Shown: positions 16,455-25,235 of the stretch, one piece after another
Numbering within the stretch: the first letter of the stretch is position 1
Layout: each line of letters starts with the position of its first letter
Source: Caulobacter endophyticus
GTDB lineage: Bacteria > Pseudomonadota > Alphaproteobacteria > Caulobacterales > Caulobacteraceae
Reading direction: 5' to 3'
Length of the DNA: 64,000 bases
Assembly (NCBI RefSeq): GCF_003116815.1
Contig: NZ_QDKQ01000071.1
Span: forward strand, 220,630 to 284,629
Notes under the pieces: generated by a model
Databases searched by the model: none
Told to the model about the DNA's origin: nothing
Seen by the model: only the letters and a program-made list of their open reading frames with translations
Program-made: the position numbers and the translations under genes

Positions 16455-17693
16455 ATGCCCGCCGATCCCGCCGTCGTCGATACCGATTGCTGCATCGTCG
16501 GCGGTGGTCCGGCGGGGATGATGGCCGGGCTTCTGCTGGCCAGGGCGGGGGTGAGGGTCGTGGTGCTTGAGAAGCATGGCGACTTCCTGAGGGACTTCCG
16601 GGGCGACACCGTCCATCCTTCGACGATGCAGGCCATGGCCGACCTTGGCCTGCTGGATGACTTTCTGAAGCTGCCGCATACCGAGGTCCGCGCGCTGTCG
16701 GGCCAGGTCGGCGACGAGGTCGTCCACCTGGCCGACTTCAACGGCCTGAAGACCGCCGCGCCCTTCATCGCCCTGATGCCGCAGTGGGACTTCCTCGACT
16801 TCCTGGCAGACGCCGCGCGGCGCTATCCGACCTTCGACCTGCGCATGAACGCTCGCGCCGAAGGCGTGATCGAGCGCGACGGCCGGGTGGCCGGCGTCCG
16901 CGCCGCGACCCCCGACGGGCAGATGGAGGTCCGGGCGCGGCTGGTGATCGCCGCCGATGGCCGCCGCTCGCTGCTGCGCGACGCCGCCGGCCTGCCGGTC
17001 GAGGATCTCGGCGCGCCGATAGACGTGCTGTGGATGCGCCTGTCACGCAGGCCGGCCGACGATCCGGAGGCGCCGCTGGGGCGGGCGAGCGCCGGGCGGA
17101 TGTTCGTGACCATCCCGCGCGAGGGATACTACCAATGCGGCTACGTCGCCGCGAAGGGCGGCTTCGAGGTCATCAAGGCCGCCGGCATCGAGGCCTTCCG
17201 TCGCGACGTCGCCCAGGCCGCGCCTATGCTCGCCGACCGGGTGGGCGAGCTTGCGAGCTTTGACGACGTCCACCTGCTGACCGTCGCCGTCGACCGGCTG
17301 ACGCGGTGGTCGAAGCCCGGCCTGCTGTGCATCGGCGACGCCGCCCACGCCATGTCGCCGGTCGGCGGGGTGGGGATCAACCTCGCCGTCCAGGACGCCG
17401 TCGCGGCCGCCAACATCCTGCATGACGCCTTCGCCCTGGACGACGCGGCTCTCGACGAGCGGGCCCTGGCCGTGCAGCGCCGTCGCCTGCCGCCGACGAA
17501 GGCCATGCAGTCGCTGCAGGTGCTGATCCAGAACCGTCTGATCGGCGCCGCGCTCAGCGGCCGGCCCCTGAAGGCGCCTGCGGTGATGAAGCTCTTCGAG
17601 CGCTTTCCACGCCTTCGCCGGATCCCCGCCCGCGTGCTGGGCCTCGGCTTCCGCCTGGAGCGCGTAACCTCGCCCGACGCCTTCTCCGGTTGA
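16455..17693 (+). CDS. FAD-dependent aromatic hydroxylase-type monooxygenase
   Basis: 412 residues. The dinucleotide-binding motif IVGGGPAGMMAGLLLARAG is at the N-terminus, the VIAADGRRSLLR motif (DG fingerprint) in the middle, and GDAAHAMSPVGGVGINLAVQDA is the second FAD motif. This is the class A flavoprotein hydroxylase fold (UbiH, PobA and related). Substrate is unknown; the family includes ubiquinone hydroxylases, but the EKHGDFLRDFRGDTVHPSTM block points to the general PHBH-like subgroup. It lies 11 bases after hldD and is probably cotranscribed. Confidence 0.85.
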   Translation: MPADPAVVDTDCCIVGGGPAGMMAGLLLARAGVRVVVLEKHGDFLRDFRGDTVHPSTMQAMADLGLLDDFLKLPHTEVRALSGQVGDEVVHLADFNGLKTAAPFIALMPQWDFLDFLADAARRYPTFDLRMNARAEGVIERDGRVAGVRAATPDGQMEVRARLVIAADGRRSLLRDAAGLPVEDLGAPIDVLWMRLSRRPADDPEAPLGRASAGRMFVTIPREGYYQCGYVAAKGGFEVIKAAGIEAFRRDVAQAAPMLADRVGELASFDDVHLLTVAVDRLTRWSKPGLLCIGDAAHAMSPVGGVGINLAVQDAVAAANILHDAFALDDAALDERALAVQRRRLPPTKAMQSLQVLIQNRLIGAALSGRPLKAPAVMKLFERFPRLRRIPARVLGLGFRLERVTSPDAFSG

Positions 17694-17780
17694 CCAAGGG
17701 GCACGCTTGCGGACCCTTGCCGCGCGCGTAACCTGAACCTCGATAAGTCGCCGGATAAGGCGTCGGTCAGGGAGTGGAAC

Positions 17781-19259
17781 ATGGTCGGCATCGCCGCCTG
17801 GGGCGCCTATGCGCCGCGTCTTCGCCTCAGCCGCAAGGCCGTCGTCGCCGCCAACGCCTGGATCGCGCCGGGCCTGGCCGGCAAGGCCAGGGGCGAGCGG
17901 TCCATGGCCAACTGGGACGAGGACGCCCTGACCATGGCCGTCGAGGCCGCCCGCGACGCCCTGGGGCCGGACGACGAGGGCAGGGCGGCCGTGAACGCGG
18001 CGATCTTCGCCTCGACGACCGCACCCTTCGCCGATCGCCAGAACGCCGGCGTCCTGGCCGCCGCCCTGACGCTGGAGCCCTCGATCGCCTCGGCCGACGT
18101 CACCGGTTCGCAGCGCTGCGGCCTGACGGCGCTCGGCCAGGCGCTCGACGCCGCCGCTTCGGGCAAGCGCGTGCTGGTCGCCGCCGGCGAGCATCGCCGG
18201 GCCCGCGCGGCCTCGCCCCAGGAACTGGATTTCGGCGACGCCGCCGTCGCCTTCGTCATGGCGCCCGATGGCGCCGCCGCCGAGTTCCTGGGCCGGGGCA
18301 CGGTCACCGACGATTTCGTCGACCACTTCCGGGGCGCCGACGCGCAGTTCGACTATGCCTGGGAGGAGCGCTGGATCCGCGACGAGGGCATCGTCAAGCT
18401 GGTTCCGCCGGCCATCCGGGCGGCGCTTGAGGCGGCGAGGCTCGACGCCGCCCAGGTCGACCACTTCTGCTTTCCGTCGGTGTTCGCCGGCATGGGCGCG
18501 ACCTTGGCCAAGGTTCTGGGCATCCGTCCCGAGGCGGTGCGCGACACGCTCGGCGCTCAACTTGGCGAAGCAGGCGCGGCCCATGGCCCGCTGCTGCTGG
18601 CCCATGCGCTGGAGGAAGCCTCGCCCGGACAGATCGTGCTGGTCGCTCAGTTCGGCCAGGGCGCCGAGGCCTTGCTTTTCCGCGTGGGCGATACCGCCGT
18701 CCGCCCGGCGCGCGGCGTCACCGGCTCGCTGGCCGATCGGCAGGAAGAGACCAACTACCTGAAGTTCCTTGTCTTCAACGACCTCGTCGAATGGGACCGG
18801 GGCATGCGGGCCGAGAAGGACAACAAGACCGCCCTGACCACCCTCTATCGCAACCGCGACCAGATCCTGGGGCTGGTCGGCGGCCGCTGCCGCGAGACCG
18901 GCGTCGTCCAGTTTCCGCGCACCCGCATCTCCGTGGCCCCCAACAATCCGGCCGTCGACACCCAGGAGCCCTACCGCTTCGCCGAGCGGGCGGCCCACGT
19001 GCTGACCTACTCGGCCGACTACCTGACCTTCTCGATGAGCCCGCCCAACCACTACGGCATGATCGTCTTCGAGGGCGGCGGGCGGATCATGCTCGACATT
19101 ACCGATGTGGCCCCGGGCGAGGTCGAGACCGGCCTGCCGGTGAAGATGGTCTTCCGCATCAAGGACCGCGACGAGAAGCGCGGCTTCGTCCGCTATTTCT
19201 GGAAGGCTGCGCCCGACCGGTCGGCTATGGCGGCCGTCACGGCCCAGGCGGCGGAGTAG
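17781..19259 (+). CDS. HMG-CoA-synthase-like thiolase-fold protein fused to a DUF35 OB-fold domain
   Basis: 492 residues. Residues 1-300 have the KAS III/HMG-CoA synthase fold, with a likely nucleophile C113 in TGSQRCGLTAL. The His of the usual HxPN region is not obvious: the equivalent stretch reads VDHFCFPSVF (226-235). Residues 355-480 look like a DUF35 OB-fold domain; its zinc-ribbon is degenerate, with only C370 visible. Separate homologues of these domains form complexes with thiolases (archaeal thiolase/HMGCS/DUF35; PhlACB). A thiolase gene lies 708 bases downstream on the same strand, separated by vapBC on the other strand. Actual reaction unknown. Confidence 0.8.
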   Translation: MVGIAAWGAYAPRLRLSRKAVVAANAWIAPGLAGKARGERSMANWDEDALTMAVEAARDALGPDDEGRAAVNAAIFASTTAPFADRQNAGVLAAALTLEPSIASADVTGSQRCGLTALGQALDAAASGKRVLVAAGEHRRARAASPQELDFGDAAVAFVMAPDGAAAEFLGRGTVTDDFVDHFRGADAQFDYAWEERWIRDEGIVKLVPPAIRAALEAARLDAAQVDHFCFPSVFAGMGATLAKVLGIRPEAVRDTLGAQLGEAGAAHGPLLLAHALEEASPGQIVLVAQFGQGAEALLFRVGDTAVRPARGVTGSLADRQEETNYLKFLVFNDLVEWDRGMRAEKDNKTALTTLYRNRDQILGLVGGRCRETGVVQFPRTRISVAPNNPAVDTQEPYRFAERAAHVLTYSADYLTFSMSPPNHYGMIVFEGGGRIMLDITDVAPGEVETGLPVKMVFRIKDRDEKRGFVRYFWKAAPDRSAMAAVTAQAAE

Positions 19260-19266
19260 GGCGGTG

Positions 19267-19653
19267 TCAGATCGCCCGCGCGACGTCGGTGGCGGCGAAG
19301 TCCTCGCCCTTGAACAGCAGAGGCAGGCCGCGCGCCTTGGCCAGGGCGTAGGCGAAGCAGTCGCCGAAGTTCAGGCCGTGGCGGCCGGCGCCGTATTCGG
19401 CGAAGGCCCGTTGCGCGAGCGCCAGTTGCGGCTCGTCGAAGGGCTCCAGTCCGATCTCGAATTCGGTGACGAAGCGCTCGATGTTCTCGACCTCGGCCGG
19501 GCCTTTGCGGCGCAGGCAGACGATCTGAAGTTCAAGGCGGGTCGCGGTCGACATCACAAGCGCATCCGCGTCGGCCACCATTCTCATGAACAGGTCCGCC
19601 TCGGGCTCGCCCCAGAGGATGGCCAGCACCGCGGACGTGTCGAGGACGATCAC
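19267..19653 (-). CDS. vapC: VapC-type PIN-domain toxin
   Basis: 128 residues from a GTG whose first bases overlap the vapB stop (GTGA). The PIN-domain acidic residues are visible: D5 in IVLDTSAVL, E41, D98 in NFGDCFAYALAK and D118. Such proteins are RNases, often cutting tRNA, neutralised by VapB. It converges on the HMG-CoA-synthase-like gene, with 7 bases between the stops. The pair sits between two genes of one putative acyl-CoA pathway, suggesting insertion. Confidence 0.92.
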   Translation of the reverse strand: MIVLDTSAVLAILWGEPEADLFMRMVADADALVMSTATRLELQIVCLRRKGPAEVENIERFVTEFEIGLEPFDEPQLALAQRAFAEYGAGRHGLNFGDCFAYALAKARGLPLLFKGEDFAATDVARAI

Positions 19654-19910
19654 TTCGGCAGGCCGTCTTCGTCGTACAGCAGCTCTTCGGGCGTTCGAGG
19701 ATCGAGGACGGGAAGCGCGGCCGAACGCGCCTGCAGCTCGGCTATAAAGGCCAGCTTTTCCTCGCGCGTCTTGGGCCGTCGCCTGGGCGGCATGCGATCG
19801 AGTTCGGCGCGCACCGCCTGGGCGAAGACGTCGTGCAGGCTCAGACCCTTACGATCCGCCAGTTCCTGCGCCATGCGCAGCGTTTCCTCGTCGTGGATCA
19901 CCATGCCCAT
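19650..19910 (-). CDS. vapB: VapB-type antitoxin (Rv0623-like)
   Basis: 86 residues, starting MGMVIHDEETLRMAQELADR; M3 is an alternative start. The pattern of short beta strand then helix, and the length, fit the Rv0623/Psk-like antitoxins that pair with PIN toxins. The C-terminal half (from about 45) is rich in charged and proline residues, typical of the toxin-binding tail. The stop overlaps the vapC start by four bases, so the pair is translationally coupled. The thiolase start lies 57 bases away on the other strand, so the two share a divergent promoter region. Confidence 0.88.
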   Translation of the reverse strand: MGMVIHDEETLRMAQELADRKGLSLHDVFAQAVRAELDRMPPRRRPKTREEKLAFIAELQARSAALPVLDPRTPEELLYDEDGLPK

Positions 19911-19967
19911 GGCCTCGACGTTACACCCGATCAATACGCCCGAGAAGGCGAGCTGAAGGAGACCCCG

Positions 19968-21170
19968 ATGGCCAGCGGCATCCGCGACAAGGTCGCCATT
20001 CTCGGCATGGGCTGCAGCAAGTTCGGCGAGCGCTGGGACGCTGGGCCCGACGACCTGATGGTCGAGGCCTATGTCGAGGCGATGAGCGACGCGGGCATCG
20101 AGGCCAGCCAGCTCGATGCGGCCTGGTTCTCGACCCACATCGACGAAATCGGCACGGGCAAGGGCGGCACGCCGCTGTCGATCGCCCTGCGCCTGCCCAA
20201 CATCGCCGTCACCCGGGTGGAGAACTTCTGCGCCTCGGGCTCGGAGGCCTTCCGGGGCGCGGTCTACGCGGTGGCCGCCGGCGCGGCCGACATCGCCCTG
20301 GCCGTCGGCGTCGAGAAGCTGAAGGACACCGGCTATGGCGGCCTGCCGTTCGGCGCGCCCGGCACGCTGGCGCCGCAGGTCATGCCCAACGGCTCGGCGC
20401 CCGGCAACTTCGCCCAGCTGGCCAGCGCCTACCGCGCCAAGCACGGGGTCTCCAAGGAGGACCTCAAGCGCGCCATCGCCCACGTCTCGGTCAAGAGCCA
20501 CGCCAACGGCGCCAAGAACCCCAAGGCGCACCTGAGGAAGCCCATCACCGAGGAGCAGGCGCTGAAGGCCCCGATCATCGCCGAGCCGCTGGGGCTGTTC
20601 GACTGCTGCGGGGTGTCGGACGGCGCGGCCGCCGCAATCGTCACCACGCCCGAGATCGCCCGGGCGCTGGGCAAGCATGACCTGGTCACGGTCAAGGCGC
20701 TGCAGCTGTCGGTCTCCAACGGCTACGAGAGCCAGTACAACGGCTGGGACGGCAGTCACTTCCACACCGCCCGCATCGCGGCGGGCAAGGCCTACAAGGA
20801 GGCCGGCATCGAGCGCCCGCGCGAGCAGGTCTCGATGATGGAGGTGCACGACTGCTTCTCGGTGACGGAGCTGGTCACCATGGAGGACCTGTTCATCTCG
20901 GCCGAGGGGCGGGGCTGGCGCGACGTGCTGGACGGCTTCTACGACGCGGACGGCGCGCTGCCGTGCCAGATCGACGGCGGGCTGAAGTGCTTTGGCCATC
21001 CGATCGGCGCCTCGGGCCTGCGCATGCTCTATGAGATGTACCTGCAGCTGCAGGGACGGGCGGGCGAGCGGCAATTGCGCGACCCGGTGCTGGGCATGAC
21101 CCACAATCTCGGAGGGGCCCCGGCCAGCAATGTCTGCTCGGTGGCCATCATCGGGCGGGAAGGGGCGTAG
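19968..21170 (+). CDS. Thiolase (SCP2-type acetyl-CoA acetyltransferase)
   Basis: 400 residues from the ATG at 19968 with GAAGGAGA upstream. The nucleophile is C88 in VENFCASGSEAF; MMEVHDCFSVTE and GHPIGASG (H344) provide the remaining active-site residues, so the thiolase triad looks intact, unlike aldolase relatives that lose these. It would interconvert acetyl-CoA plus acyl-CoA and 3-ketoacyl-CoA. Its probable partner is the HMG-CoA-synthase-like/DUF35 fusion upstream; vapBC lies between them. Confidence 0.9.
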   Translation: MASGIRDKVAILGMGCSKFGERWDAGPDDLMVEAYVEAMSDAGIEASQLDAAWFSTHIDEIGTGKGGTPLSIALRLPNIAVTRVENFCASGSEAFRGAVYAVAAGAADIALAVGVEKLKDTGYGGLPFGAPGTLAPQVMPNGSAPGNFAQLASAYRAKHGVSKEDLKRAIAHVSVKSHANGAKNPKAHLRKPITEEQALKAPIIAEPLGLFDCCGVSDGAAAAIVTTPEIARALGKHDLVTVKALQLSVSNGYESQYNGWDGSHFHTARIAAGKAYKEAGIERPREQVSMMEVHDCFSVTELVTMEDLFISAEGRGWRDVLDGFYDADGALPCQIDGGLKCFGHPIGASGLRMLYEMYLQLQGRAGERQLRDPVLGMTHNLGGAPASNVCSVAIIGREGA

Positions 21171-21202
21171 TGCGACGCCCCGACCTGGTGTAGTCGAGAC
21201 AC

Positions 21203-22342
21203 ATGTCGGGACGCTTCAAGGGCTTCAAGCGCTGGATCTTCGCAGGATGCGTCCTCGTGCTGGGGATCGTCCTGACGGCGGCGTTCTACTGGCGCTACGA
21301 TATCCTGCGCACGACGCTGGACCCCAAGGTCCCGTTCCAGACCTACGACCCGCCGCCGGCCCCCAACTATGCCGATCCGGCCGCCTGGGCGCTGCTGCCG
21401 CGCGGGGCCACGGGCATGGACCGGGCCGCCGACGTGTTCTTCGTCCATCCGACCACCTTCGACGGCGGCCGCGACTGGAACGCGCCCTACGACCAACCCA
21501 AGGCCGGCCGCTATCTGAACCGCGTGGTGCTGCCCAACTACGCCGCGCCGTTCTCGCGCGTGGGGCGGATCTTCGCGCCCCATTATCGCCAGGCCAGCCT
21601 CTACACCTTCCTGACCCTTCGCGACGACGCCCGCGAGGCGCGCCGCTTCGCCTATGGCGACGTGCGCGAGGCCTTCCGCGCCTGGCGCGACCACTACGAT
21701 CAGGGCCGGCCGCTGGTGCTGGTCGGGGTGGAGCAGGGCGGCAGCCTGCTGGCCCGCCTGATCGCCGAGGAGATTGCGCCCAATCCCGCGCTCAAGGACC
21801 GCCTGGCCGGGGTCTACCTGATCGAGACCGCGGTGCCCGCCGACGAGTATGGCCCGGCCGCGCCCGTGCCTGCCTGCGTCCGCCGCGACGAGGCCGGCTG
21901 CGTGGTGGCCTGGGCCTCCCTGACCGACGGCGACTTCCAGAAGGCCCAGGAGTGGCTGGGCCGCTCGCTGACCTGGATGGGCGGCGACCAGCTGGAAAAC
22001 CTCAACGGCCGCAAGCCGCTGTGCGTCAATCCCGTGCTCGGCGCACAGACCGACGAGCGCGCTCAGGCCAGGCTCAATCTCGGCGCTGTCAACGCCACCG
22101 GCCTGGAATGGGGCGCCCGTCCGGCCTTCCTCAAGCGCCAGGTCTGGGCCCAGTGCGAGAACGGCCTGCTGCACACCGGCCGGCCCAAGTCGGCCTCGCT
22201 GCGCGACACCGGCTCCTGGACCGATCGCCGCAAGGTCGACGGCTACAACCTGTTCTGGGCGGATATCGAGGCGGATGCGGCGGCCAGGGTGGCGGCGCTG
22301 GCCAAGCGGGCGCCGCCGGTGATCACGACGCCGAAGGCGTAG
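21203..22342 (+). CDS. DUF3089-type alpha/beta hydrolase-like membrane-anchored protein
   Basis: 379 residues. Residues 9-30 form one membrane anchor or uncleaved signal; the rest would be periplasmic. The block DVFFVHPTTFDGGRDWNAP and the PLVLVGVEQGGSLLARLI segment (a nucleophile-elbow-like G-x-E-Q-G where serine is usual) match DUF3089 proteins. Because the elbow reads GVEQG rather than GxSxG, activity as a serine hydrolase is doubtful here. It follows the thiolase by 32 bases and may be cotranscribed. Confidence 0.75.
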   Translation: MSGRFKGFKRWIFAGCVLVLGIVLTAAFYWRYDILRTTLDPKVPFQTYDPPPAPNYADPAAWALLPRGATGMDRAADVFFVHPTTFDGGRDWNAPYDQPKAGRYLNRVVLPNYAAPFSRVGRIFAPHYRQASLYTFLTLRDDAREARRFAYGDVREAFRAWRDHYDQGRPLVLVGVEQGGSLLARLIAEEIAPNPALKDRLAGVYLIETAVPADEYGPAAPVPACVRRDEAGCVVAWASLTDGDFQKAQEWLGRSLTWMGGDQLENLNGRKPLCVNPVLGAQTDERAQARLNLGAVNATGLEWGARPAFLKRQVWAQCENGLLHTGRPKSASLRDTGSWTDRRKVDGYNLFWADIEADAAARVAALAKRAPPVITTPKA

Positions 22343-22689
22343 GGGTCGACACCGGAAGTCCTGGCCCCGAGCGGGAGCACCTTGGGGCCGGAGGCGATCT
22401 CGCAGCGGAGGCGTCACGCACGATCCTGCCGCTAGCCCTCCAGCCAAGCCGCCGATCCTGCCCCTTGCGTCAACCGCCCAGCTTGCTTTCCTGCAGCTTC
22501 GCCACCAATGCGCGACTTGTCGCCGCTGGGAGGCGAGCATGCTTGAACCAAGTCGCAAAAGGTCCACATAAATAACGACCATCCGCCCAGTCCCGGGCGG
22601 ACGGACTGTACGACTCAGGCGCATCGTCTGAAGTGACGGCAGTCCGCATGGCGAGGCGCGGGGTTTGCGCGCCGGCCGGGAGTGAAAAT
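22343..22689. other. Intergenic region upstream of lon
   Basis: 347 bases without a gene. Near the start is a GGCCCC/GGGGCC stem (22363-22389, 15-base loop). The right half holds a heat-shock-like promoter described separately. No other feature is seen. Confidence 0.6.
22542..22574 (+). promoter_or_regulatory. Sigma-32-like heat-shock promoter of lon
   Basis: CTTGAA at 22542-22547, a 16-base spacer, and CCACATAAAT at 22564-22573 resemble the sigma-32 consensus (CTTGAA, 13-17 bases, CCCCATNT). The predicted start would be about 105 bases upstream of the lon ATG. Heat-inducible transcription of lon is expected from the family. Confidence 0.65.
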
Positions 22690-25089
22690 ATGTCTGAGAT
22701 CCGTACGCTTCCTGTGTTGCCCCTGCGGGATATCGTTGTGTTCCCGCACATGGTGGTTCCGCTGTTCGTGGGCCGCGACAAGTCCGTGCGCGCCCTCGAG
22801 GAAGTAATGCGCGGGGACAAGCAGATCCTGCTCGTCACCCAGAAGAACAGCGCCGACGACGATCCGGCCCCGGCCGACATCTATGACGTCGGCGTGATGG
22901 CCACCGTTCTGCAGCTGCTGAAACTGCCTGACGGCACCGTCAAGGTGCTGGTCGAGGGCAAGGGCCGCGCCGCGGTCGTGCGCTTCACCGACCAGGAAGC
23001 CTATTACGAGGCCCAGGTCGGCGAGGTCAGCGAGGACCAGGGCGCGGGCCCCGAGGCCGAGGCGCTGTCGCGCGCGGTCGTCGAGCAGTTCGAGAACTAC
23101 GTCAAACTCAACAAGAAGGTGCCGCCCGAGGCCCTGGCCGCGATCCCGCAGATCGCCGAGCCGGGCAAGCTGGCCGACAGCATCGCCGCTCACCTGTCGG
23201 TGAAGATCGGCGACAAGCAGCACCTGCTGGAAATCTTCGACGTCACCAAGCGCCTGGAGAAGATCTTCGCCCTCATGGAAGGCGAGATCTCGGTGCTGCA
23301 GGTCGAGAAGAAGATCCGCTCGCGCGTGAAGCGCCAGATGGAGAAGACCCAGCGCGAATACTATCTGAACGAGCAGATGAAGGCGATCCAGCGCGAGCTG
23401 GGCGACCCGGATGACTCGCGCGACGAACTGATCGAGCTCGAGAAGCGCATCAAGAAGACCAAGCTTTCGAAGGAAGCCCGGGCAAAGGCCGAGGGCGAGC
23501 TGAAGAAGCTGCGCAACATGAGCCCGATGTCGGCCGAGAGCACGGTGGTCCGCAACTATCTGGACTGGCTGCTGTCGATCCCGTGGGGCAAGGCCAAGAG
23601 CAAGAAGATCGACCTGGCCGAGAGCGAGGACATTCTCGACGCCGACCACTACGGCCTGGAAAAGGTCAAGGAGCGGATCCTGGAATACCTGGCCGTGCAG
23701 GCCCGGACCAATTCGTTGAAAGGCCCGATCCTGTGCCTCGTCGGCCCTCCGGGCGTCGGCAAGACCTCGCTGGGCAAGTCCATCGCCAAGGCGACGGGTC
23801 GCGAATTCGTGCGCATGAGCCTCGGCGGCGTGCGTGACGAGGCCGAGATCCGCGGTCACCGCCGCACCTATATCGGCTCGATGCCCGGCAAGGTCATCCA
23901 GTCGATGAAGAAGGCCAAGACCACCAACGCCTTCGTCCTGCTCGACGAGATCGACAAGATGGGCAGCGACTACCGCGGCGATCCCGCCTCGGCCCTGCTC
24001 GAAGTGCTCGATCCGTCGCAGAACTCGACCTTCGGCGATCACTACCTGGAGGTCGACTACGACCTGTCGCAGGTGATGTTCGTCACCACGGCCAACAGCC
24101 TGAACATGCCCCAGCCGCTGCTGGACCGCATGGAGATCATCCGCATCCCCGGCTACACCGAGGACGAGAAGCTGGAGATCGCCAAGCGTCACGTCCTGCC
24201 CAAGCTGGCCAAGGATCACGGGCTGAAGGACAGCGAGTTCGTTGTGCCGGACGCGGCCATCCGCGACCTGATCCGCTACTACACCCGGGAAGCCGGCGTG
24301 CGGTCGCTGGAGCGGGAACTGGGCAACCTGGCCCGCAAGACGGTGCGTGACCTGGCTCGCGAGAAGCTGACTAGCATCACCATCGACGACGCGCGCCTGG
24401 CCAAGTACGCCGGCGTCAAGAAGTACCGCTACGGCGAGACCGACGAAGTCGACCAGGTCGGCATCGTCACCGGTCTGGCCTGGACGGAGTTCGGCGGCGA
24501 CATCCTGACCATCGAAGCCGTGAAGATGCCGGGCAAGGGCCGCATGACGGTCACCGGCAACCTCAAGGAGGTGATGAAGGAGTCGATCTCGGCGGCCAAC
24601 AGCTACGTCCGCTCGCGGGCGACGTCGTTCGGCATCAAGCCGCCGATCTTCGAGAAGACCGACGTCCACGTGCACGTGCCGGACGGCGCCACGCCCAAGG
24701 ACGGTCCGTCGGCCGGCATCGCCATGGCTCTGGCCATGGTCTCGGTGCTGACCGGCATCCCGATCCGCAAGGATATCGCCATGACCGGCGAGATCACCCT
24801 GCGTGGCCGGGTCACCGCCATCGGGGGTCTGAAGGAGAAGCTGCTGGCGGCCCTTCGTTCGGGCGTCAAAACTGTGCTGATCCCGCAGGAAAACGAGAAG
24901 GATCTCGTCGACGTGCCGGAAAGCGTGAAGTCGGGCCTGGAGATCATTCCGGTCTCCACGGTCGACGAAGTGCTGAAGCACGCGCTGGTCGGACCGCTGA
25001 CTCCGGTCGAGTGGAGCGAATCGGAAGAGCCCCTTTCGGGCCCCGCCAAGGCCGACGACGCCGGGGACGACGCCGTTCTTACGCACTAA
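22690..25089 (+). CDS. lon: ATP-dependent protease Lon
   Basis: 799 residues from the ATG at 22690, preceded by GGGAG. N-terminal substrate-binding domain, AAA+ module with Walker A GPPGVGKT at 352-359, and C-terminal protease domain with catalytic S674 (DGPSAGIA) and K717 (GGLKEK). This length and serine number match Caulobacter Lon. Lon degrades misfolded proteins and, in Caulobacter, DnaA, CcrM and SciP, linking proteotoxic stress to the cell cycle. A heat-shock-like promoter lies upstream and a strong terminator 24 bases after the stop. Confidence 0.98.
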   Translation: MSEIRTLPVLPLRDIVVFPHMVVPLFVGRDKSVRALEEVMRGDKQILLVTQKNSADDDPAPADIYDVGVMATVLQLLKLPDGTVKVLVEGKGRAAVVRFTDQEAYYEAQVGEVSEDQGAGPEAEALSRAVVEQFENYVKLNKKVPPEALAAIPQIAEPGKLADSIAAHLSVKIGDKQHLLEIFDVTKRLEKIFALMEGEISVLQVEKKIRSRVKRQMEKTQREYYLNEQMKAIQRELGDPDDSRDELIELEKRIKKTKLSKEARAKAEGELKKLRNMSPMSAESTVVRNYLDWLLSIPWGKAKSKKIDLAESEDILDADHYGLEKVKERILEYLAVQARTNSLKGPILCLVGPPGVGKTSLGKSIAKATGREFVRMSLGGVRDEAEIRGHRRTYIGSMPGKVIQSMKKAKTTNAFVLLDEIDKMGSDYRGDPASALLEVLDPSQNSTFGDHYLEVDYDLSQVMFVTTANSLNMPQPLLDRMEIIRIPGYTEDEKLEIAKRHVLPKLAKDHGLKDSEFVVPDAAIRDLIRYYTREAGVRSLERELGNLARKTVRDLAREKLTSITIDDARLAKYAGVKKYRYGETDEVDQVGIVTGLAWTEFGGDILTIEAVKMPGKGRMTVTGNLKEVMKESISAANSYVRSRATSFGIKPPIFEKTDVHVHVPDGATPKDGPSAGIAMALAMVSVLTGIPIRKDIAMTGEITLRGRVTAIGGLKEKLLAALRSGVKTVLIPQENEKDLVDVPESVKSGLEIIPVSTVDEVLKHALVGPLTPVEWSESEEPLSGPAKADDAGDDAVLTH

Positions 25090-25113
25090 CAGTAACTTAT
25101 TGTTGATAAGTAG

Positions 25114-25147
25114 GGCGGCGCGGGATCTTTCCGCGCCGCCTTCGTTT
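25114..25147 (+). terminator. Rho-independent terminator of lon
   Basis: A perfect 10-base stem GGCGGCGCGG/CCGCGCCGCC with loop GATCTTT is followed by TTCGTTT. It lies 24 bases after the lon stop and abuts the hup promoter. Confidence 0.9.
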
Positions 25148-25175
25148 GACGGGGCTTGCGAAGCCCGCATACTTC
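25146..25175 (+). promoter_or_regulatory. Promoter of the HU gene with a palindrome in its spacer
   Basis: TTGACGG at 25146-25152 and GCATACTTC at 25167-25175, 14 bases apart, resemble the Caulobacter housekeeping consensus TTGACGS/GCTANAWC. The spacer contains the perfect inverted repeat GGGCTT-GCG-AAGCCC (25152-25166), an operator-like position between the two promoter elements. Confidence 0.6.
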
Positions 25176-25235
25176 CACGCGAGCGAAGCGGCGTAAGCTG
25201 TTGCAGCGCCGCCGCTTATTGGCTGGGAGACAAAA

